Assembly (NCBI RefSeq): GCF_032854445.1
Contig: NC_088302.1
Location: 34,133,979-34,197,978, forward strand
Reading direction: 5' to 3'
DNA from: Liolophura sinensis
Taxonomy: Eukaryota > Mollusca > Polyplacophora > Chitonida > Chitonidae
Length of the DNA stretch: 64,000 nucleotides
The translations under genes were made by a program, and so were the position numbers. The notes under the pieces were generated by a model. That model worked only from the letters and a program-made list of their open reading frames with translations. It searched no databases and was not told where the DNA came from. Below, piece by piece: positions 12,711-25,219 of the stretch (position 1 is the stretch's first letter; the number at the start of each line of letters is the position of its first letter).

Positions 12711-13119
12711 TATACTTAGGACATAAATGCTTTTGAGTGTGTAGATTTTAGAAATTGGAAATGGCGTAAGATGATTTCGTCAGATATTGAGTGTCAAAGT
12801 ACGGCCCATATTTTATGCTCACCCGATATAACGTTACACTGGGTTTCAAACTGATTACAACGTGGATTTACATTAACATTGGATTGTGCTGAGAGGTAAT
12901 AACGACTACTAAGTCAGTTTATGTAAAGAGTCCGGAATTGACATACATTAAGACAAATTAATGAACTTTGAATTGGTATACCTTTTTTCCGAAATCAAAC
13001 AGGAATGCTTATTTATACAAACAAAATAATCTTTTGACAGGTGTTTCACCAAAAATATGAGTCAATAAATAGATACCGATAACGAGTGAGACTCACAATC
13101 AAGATCTTGTACTTTGGAA
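12711..13119. other. No recognisable feature
   Basis: AT-rich sequence without ORFs of interest or repeats I could match. Confidence 0.4.
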
Positions 13120-14290
13120 AAATCTGTTTAACAAGTCTCTGTAAACAGAGGCTTTCTTGCTTTGGAAAGAATCGGCGAATTGTCTACAGACCTATCTATT
13201 TCCCTTCTAAGAGACACGAGCTAATCGTACCTCCATGGGACGGTTGAACGGTCTGACTGTACTTTGACCGTTAGTGTGGATTTAGTATCAAAATTATCCA
13301 CCAGGCTTGCAGTCTCTGTAGAAACGTAACACTGTAGAACTTCCATCACAACCGAGACGGTTAGTAAGGCCATCAATCATGGAGAACCAGAGCACAGATG
13401 CTGCTGGCTTGTAACATGGGTGCTGTTAAAGGCTGACAATTTGTCTTGGTTTCGTGTTCACAATCGACACGCTCTATACTGAGCTTCCAGCGTGTGCCGC
13501 AAGTATGTATTTCTTAGAGAAATAATCCTTTTAGAATTTTGTGACATGTTGCAATCCTCAGTTCATTCTACTCAAGGGATTTTACGGACAAAATATTTCA
13601 AATGGGAAATTTCCTTTCCCGCGAAATATCGAATAGCGCCCAGGCTATTGTTTTGTTATAATACATGCCTACAACGTCATCAGTTTTCTAACAAATCGTC
13701 ATCACCAAAGCTGAAATGAACAATATAAACTACACAACTTGGGAAAAATTCCCCATGATAATCTTAATATTAATCATATTTCTTCTCAAACCATCCACTG
13801 TTTGAGCGAAAAGTTGGCTTGACCGCTAATGTTACCTTTGGGGAGGACGGAATTCACATATTGTCTGCTATAAAGGACAATGGGCAGAAAGGGTTAGTCG
13901 CACACTATTCTCTCCATCTGATTTGATCTGTAACACCTATTTTCATCTACTGCTCGGGTGGCCTAATGGTTACAGCTTCCGTCTCGAAATCGGGAGACCC
14001 GAGATCAAACTCCGTTCGGCTCATACCAAAAATGGTACTTAACATGATTAGTTTCTCCGGTGTCGGTATATTGTGACTGTGTGGGGTGTCATGTCTGGAG
14101 TATTCAGCAAGAAACTAATATACACACAATTTTTGACACCTTGTCGTCATTTGACTGAATTTTTTTTTAAAATCCCAAACATTCATTCATTCTATTGTCA
14201 ACAAGTATTGGATGTGGATTATACCCAACACACTACTAAGTAAGGCTTTGCCCTGAACGTAAAGCAGTTGTAGATCTAAATCATCATTGA
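13120..14290 (-). repeat. P block, minus copy 3 (interrupted twice)
   Basis: P sequence at 13,120-13,440, 13,815-13,945 and 14,200-14,290. The first gap (13,441-13,814) is an unidentified insertion containing the ORF 13,492-13,719, which I do not consider a gene. The second gap is a SINE-2. The S block follows at 14,360, so the S-P order seen on + at 41 and 50 kb is preserved in mirror image. Confidence 0.65.
13948..14200 (+). mobile_element. SINE-2, full-length but old
   Basis: tRNA-like head from 13,950 with A-box-like tggcctaatggt and B-box-like gatcaaactcc. A middle ggtgtcggtatattgtgact is followed by the degenerate 3' core (catttgactgaattttttt, cattcattcattc tail). It is inserted inside P copy 3. 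Confidence 0.75.
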
Positions 14291-14359
14291 CGATTAAGAC
14301 ACAGTCTGTCGGAAAAAAAAATTGACGCACATGAGAGCGAGTGTATCAAATGCCTATGT

Positions 14360-14900
14360 TTAAGGAATGAACTTGAACCATTTATGCGCCGTCTCAACCA
14401 CTGACGTCTGCCAGTCGCTATTCTTTAAGATGTTTACAACCCCTATTCCACGAGATGTTTCGGAGCAAGAAAGGCGACATCCTGTGCTATGCATCTGAGG
14501 AATACTTTCTGTGAAATAAAGATTAATTGGTTTTTGTGGGAAGAACTGGCCTCCGTACACTCCAGCAGAGTGAAGTGCAACCTGGGTAATGAGGCTAAGA
14601 ACGCCGGCTGTAAAAGTATGACTGACACCGGTATTATCCACTTGACCGTGGAGCCGTCAGAAAGCCTGTCCGGACGCCCAGTCCGTGCCAAGATAGTCGC
14701 TTTTCTTCGTATCCAAAGAGCCGATTTCATATAGAACCTGTAAAGATACGAAAAGAACTGGCGAGGCGATCCCAAATGATAAAAGGTAATGGACTGAGAG
14801 GAAATTAGATGTCATTGTTGACGATCTCTTATCGTCACAGTAACATTTGAGTGTCATTGATACAATTCTCCCTGGCCAGGATAAAACAATTAGCGGTATT
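14360..14900 (-). repeat. S block, minus copy
   Basis: In reverse it carries the family hallmarks: catcgcctcgccagttctt, a tatctttacag that looks like a 3' splice acceptor, then a frame containing RRKATILARTG and, after a frameshift, a VSHTF-type C-terminus. The same features occur on + at 18,570, 23,690, 40,945 and 50,275. The frame is broken here. I do not recognise the product. Confidence 0.65.
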
Positions 14901-15349
14901 TAAACGATCATGGGGATAAAGGAGGATGGTAAGATGTAGACGTTTTCGTGAAAGCTTTTGCCATGGTATCTGGTGTTTTTGGCTTGGAAATCCTCACATA
15001 TAACTTTATTATTACGGAAATATTGTCTAATCGCCTCAGTAAAAATGAGTATTCTGACAACATTAAGCACGTTCCTTCACAGAGCGTCTGAAACAAAAGC
15101 AAAAATACTCATCGTGTAGTCTGTTGTTTTTTGGGTGTATACCTTCAGATATAGCATTAAGGATGACTGACTCTTACTTTATCTAGTTTTCTTTCTACGA
15201 ACTCGCATGGAAATATTCTGTACTAAATGTAAGAGCTGGTAGCTTTGGACAATATAAATTTATAAAAGAAAGATACTAAATAGCGAATGAAAAAGACCTT
15301 TTAAAAAGCCGTTGCATGATCCATACAACCTTCGAAGATTCTCCTTTGC

Positions 15350-16330
15350 GTCAAAATAAACTAGGCAAGAACATGTATTTTGCCCGAGTCAGAGCCAAAA
15401 ATTAAAATCAAGCATTTGGACAAAATTGGAACTCTGAAAGATAACCACACTTACTTACCTAATACTACCTACTTTACTAACCATCTGTAGAACCTTTTAC
15501 GAACATAGTGTACTTTTACTTATAGCTCGCCATGCTGAACGTGACTCGACTAGGATTTCTGCGAAAAGATCGCATTGGCTTACGTACATCGATAGTGTAG
15601 GTTACAGTGCATACTCCAGTGTTCAAAGATATCCAGCAGCGCCCTGCCTCTGTGATCAATCTTTATAAAGAATTGCACAAATCAGAAAACGTGAGATTTG
15701 TGGATGAATATCTCTGGTGGTTGTAATAAAGGGAGTGGCTCGATGACGGGGCTGATACTCAAAAGAAGTCATAGGAACATGCCACGTGTGTTTTCTGCCA
15801 CAGAATCTGTCTGTATCTATATCCAAGTCTTTTCTTCGTTCTCATTTTCCCAGTCATCCCACATACTGCCCGCAATCCCAAACCTTTTGGGCTAGGGATT
15901 TGTAGTGATGTGTTTTACGTTCATAATACAAACCCAGAGCTCGTGTACTATGGAAAAATCCACTATGTAATCATACAGCAGGTCAAAAATTTAATGGCTT
16001 TTCTGAATTCGCTACGTGAAAACTGAATACAGCTGGCTCAGTACTATAGCTGCATTGAAGAGCATTTTCACAAAGGTGGACGGTATGCGAAGGATCACTA
16101 TTGTGCAAGTTAAGCGAGATACATGTACTTCTGCCATATCTGATTCATTTTCTGAAGAGAAACCCTTGCCAGATAGACACAAGTTTTGCTGAATCAAGTT
16201 GGTTTTCTCTGCTTCGAACAAGGAATTGATCACCTTTTCAAGTAAAACAAGGTAGAACATGATTTTGAACATCATTTGACTCTATTTTGATTTTAGTTCC
16301 ATGAACAGAAATCTTAAAGGATGAAATTGA
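15350..16330. repeat. L block, copy 2 (paralog of 10,950-12,710)
   Basis: See the shared landmarks listed for copy 1. This copy lacks the ~0.8 kb present between 11,870 and 12,550 in copy 1. The ORF at 16,321-16,560, starting at its right edge, has no recognisable domain. Confidence 0.7.
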
Positions 16331-16560
16331 AACTGAAGTCATTTTCTAAAGGTTCTAAGCCATTACATCAGCAAGATGAAAAACCTTTTAAAAATCATAC
16401 CCAACGTTATACATTTATTGAATTTGTTCAAAAACAAGTATTGATAATGGCGCGTTTTGCCCGGAACTGTAAAGTCTGTGGAGCTGACCTGAAAAACTTC
16501 ATGAGCATGTCATTACGTATTTCTAGGGCTATTAATGTCAGCCAGATGTATACTTTTTAG

Positions 16561-16609
16561 GTTTTGTGTTCATTTACCATGATTACAATTTTAACAATGA
16601 ACACAAAAC
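16561..16609. repeat. Perfect 14 bp inverted repeat with 21 nt loop
   Basis: gttttgtgttcatt (16,561-16,574) and aatgaacacaaaac (16,596-16,609) are exact reverse complements. It lies near the inferred inversion axis. No transposon features were seen around it. Confidence 0.85.
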
Positions 16610-17340
16610 TTACTTGCAAATGTTGATCATCCAGCTTATGACTGCTCTGGTTTTACTCTACATGTTGTTGTCTTATTTTTATCACCTGTAATAGGTTCTT
16701 CGGGGTTAAGCTTATAGTATACTATATACATGTATGTACGAGTAAAAGCGATGAGAACACAGCGGACGTACGGGATAAAAAAACAAAGCAGATCGTTGAC
16801 CTGTACGACTGGAAGTACGTCTATAAAAACACCAATAAATAAGAAAAAAATAACCTGAGTGAAAGCGGTCAGGTGAAGTTGGTTATAAAAATACCAAAGA
16901 GCAATGCTAAACTCTTTCACAGCTACAGTTGAACTAGAACTGATATACATATCTGTAAATTATGTAGACCTGAAAAACAATCAAAAAGTATTGAGCAACT
17001 TGTTGTATTGGAATTTTAATACCTTAACTATAACTGAAGGTAAAATTTTGTACCTTAACTAAACAAACATATACAACCTTGTCAGTTAAAATATCAGTCT
17101 AAGCTTTTAACATTTATGCATAAATTATTCGATTTTCTCATGAGGAAATATTTGTAGATATTCATAGCTGAAGGATGGTAGAAATATGAGATACGGTTTC
17201 ATGATGTATGGGTAAAGCGGGATGTTTGGTCTTAGGGTGTATGATATGGATCTTAGTTTGGAAATGATTGCTATTATAAGACACACAAAATGCCACTGAC
17301 CTCCAGTATAGCAGCCTCCAGCTAGCAGTACGGTTTGCGG
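16610..17340. other. No recognisable feature
   Basis: AT-rich sequence between the hairpin and a SINE. The 104-codon minus-strand ORF (16,636-16,950) has no recognisable domain or support. Confidence 0.4.
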
Positions 17341-17345
17341 AATGT

Positions 17346-17586
17346 TAGTAGTAGGTTCTCATGGCTAAAGCGTCCGCCTCAAAGCCCGGAGATCTGGGAT
17401 CAAACCCGGGACGGGTCCTACTAAAGGCTTTAAAATTGGACATCGCTTAGCATTGAGGGGTTAGAGGAAGGGATGAGGACTTGTTCGCCTGGTGTCAATA
17501 TAATGTGACTGGGTAGGGTGTCATGCCTGGTGTCGTATAAGAAATATTATTGAGTACGGCGTAAAACATCAATCAAATAAATAAAA
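17346..17586 (+). mobile_element. SINE with a different tRNA head and the SINE-1 tail
   Basis: Head with A-box-like atggctaaagcg and B box gggatcaaacccggg (about 17,396-17,410). The middle is SINE-2-like (gtgtcaatataatgtgactg, gggtgtcatgcctggtgtc). The end is the SINE-1 3' core (ttgagtacggcgtaaaacat) with an aatcaaataaataaa tail. It therefore combines parts of both families. Confidence 0.8.
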
Positions 17587-17703
17587 TTAAAAAAAATTCA
17601 GTTTGGGGTTAAGTGGTAAATGGGGTGTTCAGTTGTTGCTAATCCAAATTGAAAGCTTTTTTGATAGTTGACCTACAAGCACAATATAATTTTAGTTAAT
17701 GGT

Positions 17704-17791
17704 TATGAAACACCCATAAGACGTCCGTTAAGTATGAAACACCCATGAGACGTCACTTACGTATGAAACACCCATGAGACGTCACTTACGT
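17704..17791 (+). repeat. 29 bp tandem repeat, 3 copies
   Basis: Unit tatgaaacacccatgagac followed by gtcacttacg-type sequence, repeated three times. The first copy has small differences (cataagacgtccgttaag). Confidence 0.85.
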
Positions 17792-18565
17792 AGATCGGTA
17801 ATGATCAAATTAATTTACGGAATAGAGGAAGCCACCAAGACATTGAGACAAGAAAGATTTAAAGGTTAATAAACCCAAACAATTTGAACCTGCCAAAAAA
17901 TAAATCACCAGCGGGCGACAAAACCACTAATGTGATGAAGCAAGAGGGACACGGGATACAAAGAGGAATGATCAAGGGGATCTACGACTGGTGGTACTCC
18001 TAGAAAGAATACGTATAGTTTGTGGGCTATCTTGTTTGTTTTTATTTCATAAGAAGTAGTTTAACAGTGGCAGAAATTAAAAAAAGGTAAGGCCTTTATA
18101 ACTGTGCAGCTGTTTATTTTGTTATCAACCGCTTGGTCAGATCTAGGGCAGAAGGCTTTTACTTTTGCTACATTAAATAAATTAAAATTTATTTTGTATC
18201 CCTTGGCAATTTGTCATGATCAAGTTAAGGACAATGCAGCAGTTTGCGGAATCAGTCAGCGTTAATAGGTTTATATAAATCAAATTACATGCTGAACAGA
18301 TAGGAAACTTCGCTAAGAACTAACCAAAGATCGGTGTTTTACCCAGGTTTCTCTGGTATTCTCCAGACGTAAAGTGAATGGTTTACAGGAAACTTCATGC
18401 AAGACGACAAAAAAGAACACTATCGATCCCTCATGACCACAAAGACCTCTAGTCGGGGAATGGGATTCAACTTCTTTACGATTCACATCCGCTTTCTTCT
18501 TGTGCTCGTGTAGAAATTGTTTACCTTGGTCAAAATATTCGACCAAGGACTGTTTTAAGAATGAC
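17792..18565. other. No recognisable feature (inversion-axis side)
   Basis: Contains only short ORFs (e.g. minus 18,313-18,567) with no recognisable product. It is the last stretch before blocks switch to plus orientation. Confidence 0.4.
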
Positions 18566-18569
18566 ACCC

Positions 18570-18990
18570 AAATGATATTCTATCAGCGTGAGAGATGGTC
18601 CTTACCGACAATTAATTTCCGACCAGTCCATTACATCGTATCATCTGGAATCGCCTCGCCAGTTCTTGTCGTGTCTTTACAGATTCACTATAAAGTCACA
18701 AAGAAAGGCGATGATCCTGGCGGGGGTTGGGTCGTCCGAAGAAGCTATCTGGCGGCTCCACGGTCAAGTGAATAAAACCTGTGTAAGTCGTACTTCTGCA
18801 GCCTGTGTTCTTTAGCTTCGTCATACAGGTTACACATCATAGAGAGGGACAAAAACTAAGCCTTCAGACAAGAAGTAATAAATCTTTATTCCACTGGCTA
18901 TCTCGTTAGAACCGTAACGATGGATGGAACCTTTCTTGTTCCACTAAAAGTTCTCGATAAGAAAAGCGCCTTTGGACAGGCGTAGTTATT
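18570..18990 (+). repeat. S block, plus copy 1
   Basis: tcgcctcgccagttcttgtc and gtgtctttacag (acceptor-like, ending about 18,681) are followed by an open frame with QRKAMILAGVGSSEEA and a VSRTSAACVL end, closed by TAG. About 60 bp later comes an AATAAA (near 18,878), within a 3' part shared with the 41.2 and 50.5 kb copies. It resembles the terminal exon of a decayed gene family, or the 3' end of an unidentified retroelement. No upstream exons were found. Confidence 0.6.
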
Positions 18991-19689
18991 TTTTGTTTAT
19001 TGAAAAGGAACTCATTCGGCCGACCTTTGGAGCGATACCTTAATGTTGATTTTCTTGAATGGATCGATGATTCTAGATACCGAAACGTACGTATGGAGAT
19101 AAGTTCTTTAGCATAAATTCAAGCCTATTGATCGCTATCTGCAACAAAGTATATTGCCAGTAAGTTGCATCAGACCTTGATGATTTTGTAGATATGTAGA
19201 TAGGGGTTGAAATCACGGAGGAGCACATATATTTGCATTATCCTATATTTCAGGCCTTTCATGTTGTATTCGTGCATAAACCAGGATTATGTTGGTGGAT
19301 CTTCGAGGCCTGGTCCCTTTGCATTGTTTGAATGTGCTTTTATATTAAATACGGTGCAAATGGGGCATTATGAGTAAGTTTTGACCAGTGACGTGTAATA
19401 GATTGTAATTAACATCAATGCATTTTGTTTACCTAATTCCGTTTTAGTCATGTTGCCAAGGGAAGTGTAAGTTTAAATGAACGGTTAGAATAAAACGCTA
19501 ACTGAAGTAAAAAAAGATGCCGGTTTTCGCCGATTACTACTGACCATTTACCGTCGCTACTCTGATTTTTGTTTATTCTCTATACTGTAATATTTTATAC
19601 TTATTTTATTTACTAAACCTAGTACCTGTAGACAACATCTCACTGTACCCGTTTACTGATACAACATTGGTTCATATGTTCTTTCCTCC

Positions 19690-19970
19690 ATGGCTCGTGT
19701 TAAAGATTCAGTCGTGTGGCATAGACCGTTTCATTGATATAAACACTGTTTAGTATGTACTGAGCGCACTAGAAAGAGTATATTTGTTCCTGAACGCTTT
19801 AAGTGATTGAGAATGGACACCGAAAAACTTCCCAGTACAATCAATTTTCTTTCAGGACGAATTGTTTCTCGGCTGTGGCAATTAATTAGGTGATGAATGA
19901 CATCTTAATGGATGTGAGGCATCTGCCTGGAGACTAACCTCTGGAAACAACAATGTCCTCTGACGGACTA
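19690..19970 (+). repeat. R block, plus copy 1
   Basis: gtgtggcatagaccgttt, tagtatgtactgagcgcac, atttgttcctgaa and gacgaattgtttctcggctg, in the same order as at 24,640. Confidence 0.75.
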
Positions 19971-20114
19971 ACATTCCCTAGGCCTAGTTCCATCGCATTA
20001 TTTTTGCTTTGTTGTTTATGTTATGTGATCACCAAGGAGCATATTGAGTGACGTCTTATAAATCGTTATTAACATCATCCATTGCCATTTCTACATAATT
20101 CTGCTTAAGCCATT

Positions 20115-20245
20115 GTGCTAGAGGGTGTTAAGCCGGTTACTGTCTAAGCTAGATGGTGTTAAGCCTGCTACTATCTAAGCTAGATGGTGTTAAGCCTGCT
20201 ACTATCTAAGCTAGAGGGTGTTAAGCCTGCTACTGTCTAAGCTAA
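20115..20245 (+). repeat. 31 bp tandem repeat, about 4 copies
   Basis: Unit ctaagctagatggtgttaag plus cctgctactat, repeated with 1-3 changes per copy. Confidence 0.85.
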
Positions 20246-22430
20246 CTTTGAACTCATAGAATTAAACCGTAACCGATTTCTCAGTTTACCTAAGACCATT
20301 TGCCAAAAAAGAAACTGTTGTGGCCATTCTGTTTCACTCCAAGCTGTTATTGTTTACATTGGGTATCAGTGCCATCTAGGTTTAAGGTGTCCATTTTATC
20401 TCACTCACGGTAAAAAGACAGTGCAATTCTTTGTTCACAGATAAAATGATTTTAAACAGGTAAATCAGAAAATATCAAAGCGGAAAGCTAATTCATTCAA
20501 ATTACGCAACACATCTCCTCCACTAGATAAAACTAGTGACATGACTGAGAGATGTGAACAGTGACATCTATGAGCAATCTATGAGTTCTGATCTTGGATC
20601 TGTGAAGTGAACCAGCTCGTACACACATGTATCACTAAGTATGATGAGACGTCAATACATTCTCGCCGAAACATTAGTGAATTAAATAGACAATCTTGAA
20701 CTGAATGGCAGATTTAATGTTTATGTCAAAAGCGAGAGTTGAGTAGGACCTGTGGACTGCGTCCACTTTTTTTGTTAAATACAAGTTACTTTCAGTTATT
20801 GGGCTCCATGATATTGGATACGACTAGAGGCATAAACTTGTTTATTCACACATTCGTCCAGTTTAAATAAGTGATTAGAGCCTTCACTATGATACATATA
20901 CATTTGTGTCCGCTTATCGTAAGTTAAAATGGAAAGAAACATGACGCTGACAGATTTATCTTTAGACTTTTGTGAAAAGAGTCAAAGGCGCTCAAACATT
21001 TAAATTCTAAGATGGGCTTTGCGAAGCATACTGTTAGAAGTTACGAAGTCTGACGTCACATGAACTTTTTTCAACTCTAATCACGACAGTGTATGTTGGA
21101 ATAACTCTTTTTATCCATGAGTGAAAGATTACTGAAATAATGTTCCCAAAAATCACTTCCATCTGCTGAAAATAAGGAAAAAAAGTGATTTGACATTATA
21201 GTTCCTAGATACTGTCAGTATGGCTCATATAGCCTTCCATAGTTTTCAAATATTTAAATGTCTTTCAACACTCTTAAAAAATATGAAAAAAAGTAATTTT
21301 ACTCATAGTTTTCAGTTGTCTGTATGATGAACCTCACTTCATAATTTACCTTTTTTTTTAAACGAAAAGCATGTGATCGTTCATAAACAGAATTAAAGTA
21401 TTGTCCTAAGGGTGGAAGAATCCAGAACTGGTGCCTTTCTTGGGAAACAGACGATAAGTACAACGCACCGATGAACAATTCAAACGGTTTACAGCTTCAT
21501 TCTGTCGACACTTCATTTATAACCCACCAACATCATCTGTAACTGTATTCTACGTTGAAAGTTCGTCAAAATCTAGTTTTTCTAATTTTTCCCTGAAAAA
21601 AATGAAGCTAGTGTAGGCGGAGAGATCAAAAATGTCCAAGACCACCTTTACTATATGCTTTAGATCTCACTGTATCCTTTACAATACAATGAGATATTTG
21701 TGTTCTGTCATAGGCTGTTTGATCTAAAAAAAATGTGTCGTTCACGTGACAAGCGTACCAAAATACCGTATCTAATAATGAGATATTTTATGCATGAGTA
21801 AAAATTACACTATCAAACGTCACAATACTTCCTTTTTCAGTTCTTTGGTGGTTTGTATCATACGTCGTTTTGGGGAACTGGCCTTGGCATTATTGGCCTG
21901 GAACGTTCTTATTTGGCGGACGGCTGGAATATGAATATCTGTTTCGATGCGTAGAGACAAGCACTTAATCCTAACGTGAAAATGAGAGTACAAAAACTTG
22001 ATGCCATATAAAATGCATCCCAAATTATCAATATGGTCCATATACAGCCCGACCTGAAAGTCAAGCATTTATCTCCAATTTATTCATTAAAAAAAACTTA
22101 AATGTATCGTTTACAATAGTATTTCTATTACTTGACAGGCCTGAATATCTTATGAAGAGAAACAGCTATAATCTGCCATCCTAGAATTTAAGACTTCACT
22201 GCATTTTATTCAGTCAAAAAATAAATCAATATATCTCTGGGAATGTTTTCTCTACTTTGTTCACTGAGGGATGGCAACTGCTTAGTTCTTCAGGATTTTG
22301 TCTAGACATGAAGGCAGTTCTAGATCTCTTTTTCACGTAGCTTTCATGGGTTCTTCATTACATTCAGTTGTAAGTGTCATAATCTTATTTTTTTTGAAAG
22401 GTTTCAGATGACATTTACATCACCAGTTCT
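20246..22430. other. Diverged array spacer
   Basis: Short stretches match 25,220-25,960 and 33,400-34,200, for example gcagattta(atg) followed by a tggactg(c/t) stretch, and cataaacttgtttattcac. It is therefore part of the duplicated unit, but no gene is visible. The minus ORF 21,820-22,068 is unsupported. Confidence 0.45.
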
Positions 22431-23165
22431 GTATTCTCATAGCGTTTTGGGGCTTTCCCTATAGCGTCAGTGAACTTCGCCACAACTGCGTTCCGTAACT
22501 AATGCCTCATTGGTGTTTTTGTAACTATTGAGTTTAATGGTTCAAAGAACTTTGCCATTTCAGTGTCATGTACTTAATATCTCATTCGTGTTTAATAACC
22601 ATTGTCTAACTTACTCGAAGATCACCCAGCAAAGTAAGATTTAACAACAATACCCTTACCCCTTTTCCGAGAAATAATGGACACGAGATACATCTGTAAG
22701 CCGTTCGTCCAGCGAAGTCTCGCTGGTTGCTGCTTCCCTTTATCGCTCAGAAATTTCCTCTCTCATAGTGAGTGTCTAATCCCTGTCCCCGCTGCCACAG
22801 TTGTTGATCCGTGCTGACAGAGTGAGAGATCAATGTCAGATTTAAGTACCCGAGGGCAACAGATTTAACTTAATGTTCAAGTTCGGTATAGTTAAGTTAG
22901 GGGTTTAACTTTTGAGGGCAGACAAAATTTCCGTCGCCTTTCTGCTAGATGGCCTTGACAGAAGCCTTTTACACAGTACTTAAAATCTTTTCGTTTAAAT
23001 TTGCGAATATATTGTTCAACAGCGTAAACACTATTGTCCATTGCTTGCTTACCCAATGGAAGTCATAAGCATTTTGTGATGTCCAGGAGATCAAGGATCC
23101 ACAATGTATACAATTCATGTCGGTCTAATCCCATTTTTATGATACCTAGAAACTTAGAGCTGACA
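22430..23165 (+). repeat. K block, copy 1
   Basis: Colinear with 30,335-31,210 over its whole length. Landmarks: gcgttttggggctttcc, gttgttgatccgtgctgaca, gagtgagagatcaatgtc, gccttttacacagtactta and tccattgcttgcttaccca. It provides the empty site for the SINE at 30,716. Confidence 0.8.
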
Positions 23166-23689
23166 ATGTACGTCATTTACGGGTGACCAAACAGCAGAAC
23201 AACATGGTAACCAATGTCGGCACCTAGACCGGTTTCTTGCACCAACGAGAATATGTGTATGTATACTTTAATATGTATGCTAGGGGTTTTACCTAACTTT
23301 TTCATCGTACTTAGACAGTTTTAAAATCAACACTAAACACAAACCAACAAAAAACTATTAAAGAAAATATGCGAAGTAAAAGAAAATTAGAAAGGATTCA
23401 TGTAAAGAGTTGTACGTTTTGGGATGCTGCTGGATATCCTGAAAAACAAAAACACACATTTTAACCTAGTATGACGTTGTGTGTACTCTACAGTCATCTT
23501 TTATGGTGAAAATTCCGCCACAGGCACACCCGGCTTTGAAAGTTATAATACAGATAGAAGGCATGTGGCTATGGTGTGGAAGCTTCGAGATAATGGTCAT
23601 CTTGCATAATCAGACATATTCCATGCACCAGTGTTAGGTAAGTAAATGTGCCTATCTTTAGGAAATATAATCTTGACCAGAGGCTTTAA

Positions 23690-23925
23690 TTTAATCTCTG
23701 TCTGTGAACTCTTATAACTTGGAATCCCCTCGTCAATTCTTTTCGTGTGTTTACAGATTGACTATAAAGGCACAAAGAAAGGTGTCTATCCTGGCACGGG
23801 CTGGGGCGTCCGGACAGGCTTCCTGACAGCTCCACGGTCCAACGGATGATACAAGTGTCAATCATACTTGTACAGCCCACGTTCTTCAGCGTCATTAACC
23901 ATGTTAGACTTCACTGTGTGTAAGT
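23690..23925 (+). repeat. S block, plus copy 2
   Basis: ccctcgtcaattcttttcgtg and tgtttacag are followed by a frame with AQRKVSILARAG that hits a stop after GASGQAS. The downstream VNHTCTAHVL-type end is still legible. It is a decayed copy. Confidence 0.65.
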
Positions 23926-24639
23926 GTGTGGAGACCAGCGGTCGATTCCACAAAGCCATGTATGACTTATGTCAAAAATGGAAATACGATCATAAACCTT
24001 AGTTTTTTGCCATAGAAATTCAAATTTTATTCACCTTGTCAGTATTAACCAAAGACAAAAAGAGTCCAGATTTCTACTTGCAGATTCAAAAACTAAGCAT
24101 TGTAAAGAGGTTATAAATTTTGACTTAAGTCAGAAGTGGCTTTGTGAAATCTGCTATTGATTTTGAGACAAAAACAATAGACCATTTCATTGTCTATTCC
24201 TTTACGAAAGAGCTCGTGATAAAAAAGCGTCTTTAGACTTTTAAACAAGGACAACTCGTTCAGACGGTCACATACACTTTATTTTTTTGGCATATTTTAA
24301 TGTTACTCATACTGTGGAGTGACGCCTGGTTATTGCTGAATCGAAGATCTTAATATTAAAACATAAATGTGAAGATTTGCGCTTCAGCATAAAAGAAGAA
24401 ACTATTTTCACCTGCGCCTTAAGTACATAAATAAATCTTATTTAACACTGTGCTGTAGTCTTTTATATTGTTGACAGAACGGATTCAACTGAAACCAGTT
24501 GTTGTCTGCCACTGGCATGAAGTATATACATCTACTGTCTATCACATAGAAACCTGAGTCTACAGAAAACATGGTACTATCATGGTTAACCATTAAAGCA
24601 CTGGCCCAAATATTTACTACGGACATTAAGCAACCAGTG

Positions 24640-24890
24640 GTGTGGCATAGACCGTTTTATTGATATACACACACTATTTAGTATGTACTGATCGCACAAG
24701 AAAGAGACTATTTGTTCCTGAATGTGTTTAGTGACAGTGAATAAATTCCCCAAACTTCCGTGCCTGTCCAGTACTATCTATTTACTTAGGACAAATTGTT
24801 TCTCAGCTGCTTGAACAATTTAAATGATGGATGACGTCTTAATGAACGTGAGTCAATTTTCAGGTAACAACGGACTTCACCTTTAAATGT
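24640..24890 (+). repeat. R block, plus copy 2
   Basis: ggtgtggcatagaccgtttta, tagtatgtactgatcgcac, atttgttcctgaatg and ggacaaattgtttctcagctg match copy 1 in order. Confidence 0.75.
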
Positions 24891-24942
24891 CAACTAGGTT
24901 TATGGAGACCTTGTCTTATTCACGATAAAGAGTACAAATTGG

Positions 24943-25207
24943 TATTTATTTAATTGATTGATTGATTGACGCTGTACTCAAGAATATTTCACCTATACGA
25001 CGGCGGCCAGCATTATGGTGGGAGGAAACCGGGCACAGCCCGGGGGAAACCCACAACCATTCGCAGGTTGCTGGAGGCCTTCCCACGTACGGCCGGAGAG
25101 GAAGCCAGCATGAGTTGGACTTGAACTCACAGCGACTGTATTGGTGAGAGGCTCCTGGGTCATCACGCTGAGCTAGCGTGCTAACCAATTGAGCCACGGA
25201 GGCCCCC
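24943..25207 (-). mobile_element. Full-length SINE-1 with perfect 12 bp target duplication
   Basis: The minus strand reads a ggggcctccgtggctcaatt head with an A box (tggctcaattgg) and B box (gttcaagtcc), then the middle with gcccgggctgtgcccgg, the 3' core (gagtacagcgtcaatcaatc) and an A/T-rich tail. agtacaaattgg flanks it exactly at 24,931-24,942 and 25,208-25,219. The length, ~265 bp, matches the copy at 45,687. It is a non-autonomous RNA polymerase III-type retroposon. Confidence 0.95.
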
Positions 25208-25219
25208 AGTACAAATTGG

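Noticed and set aside
20115-20245. CRISPR-like array
   Set aside because: The units are directly adjacent with no unique spacers, so it is an ordinary tandem repeat in a eukaryotic sequence.
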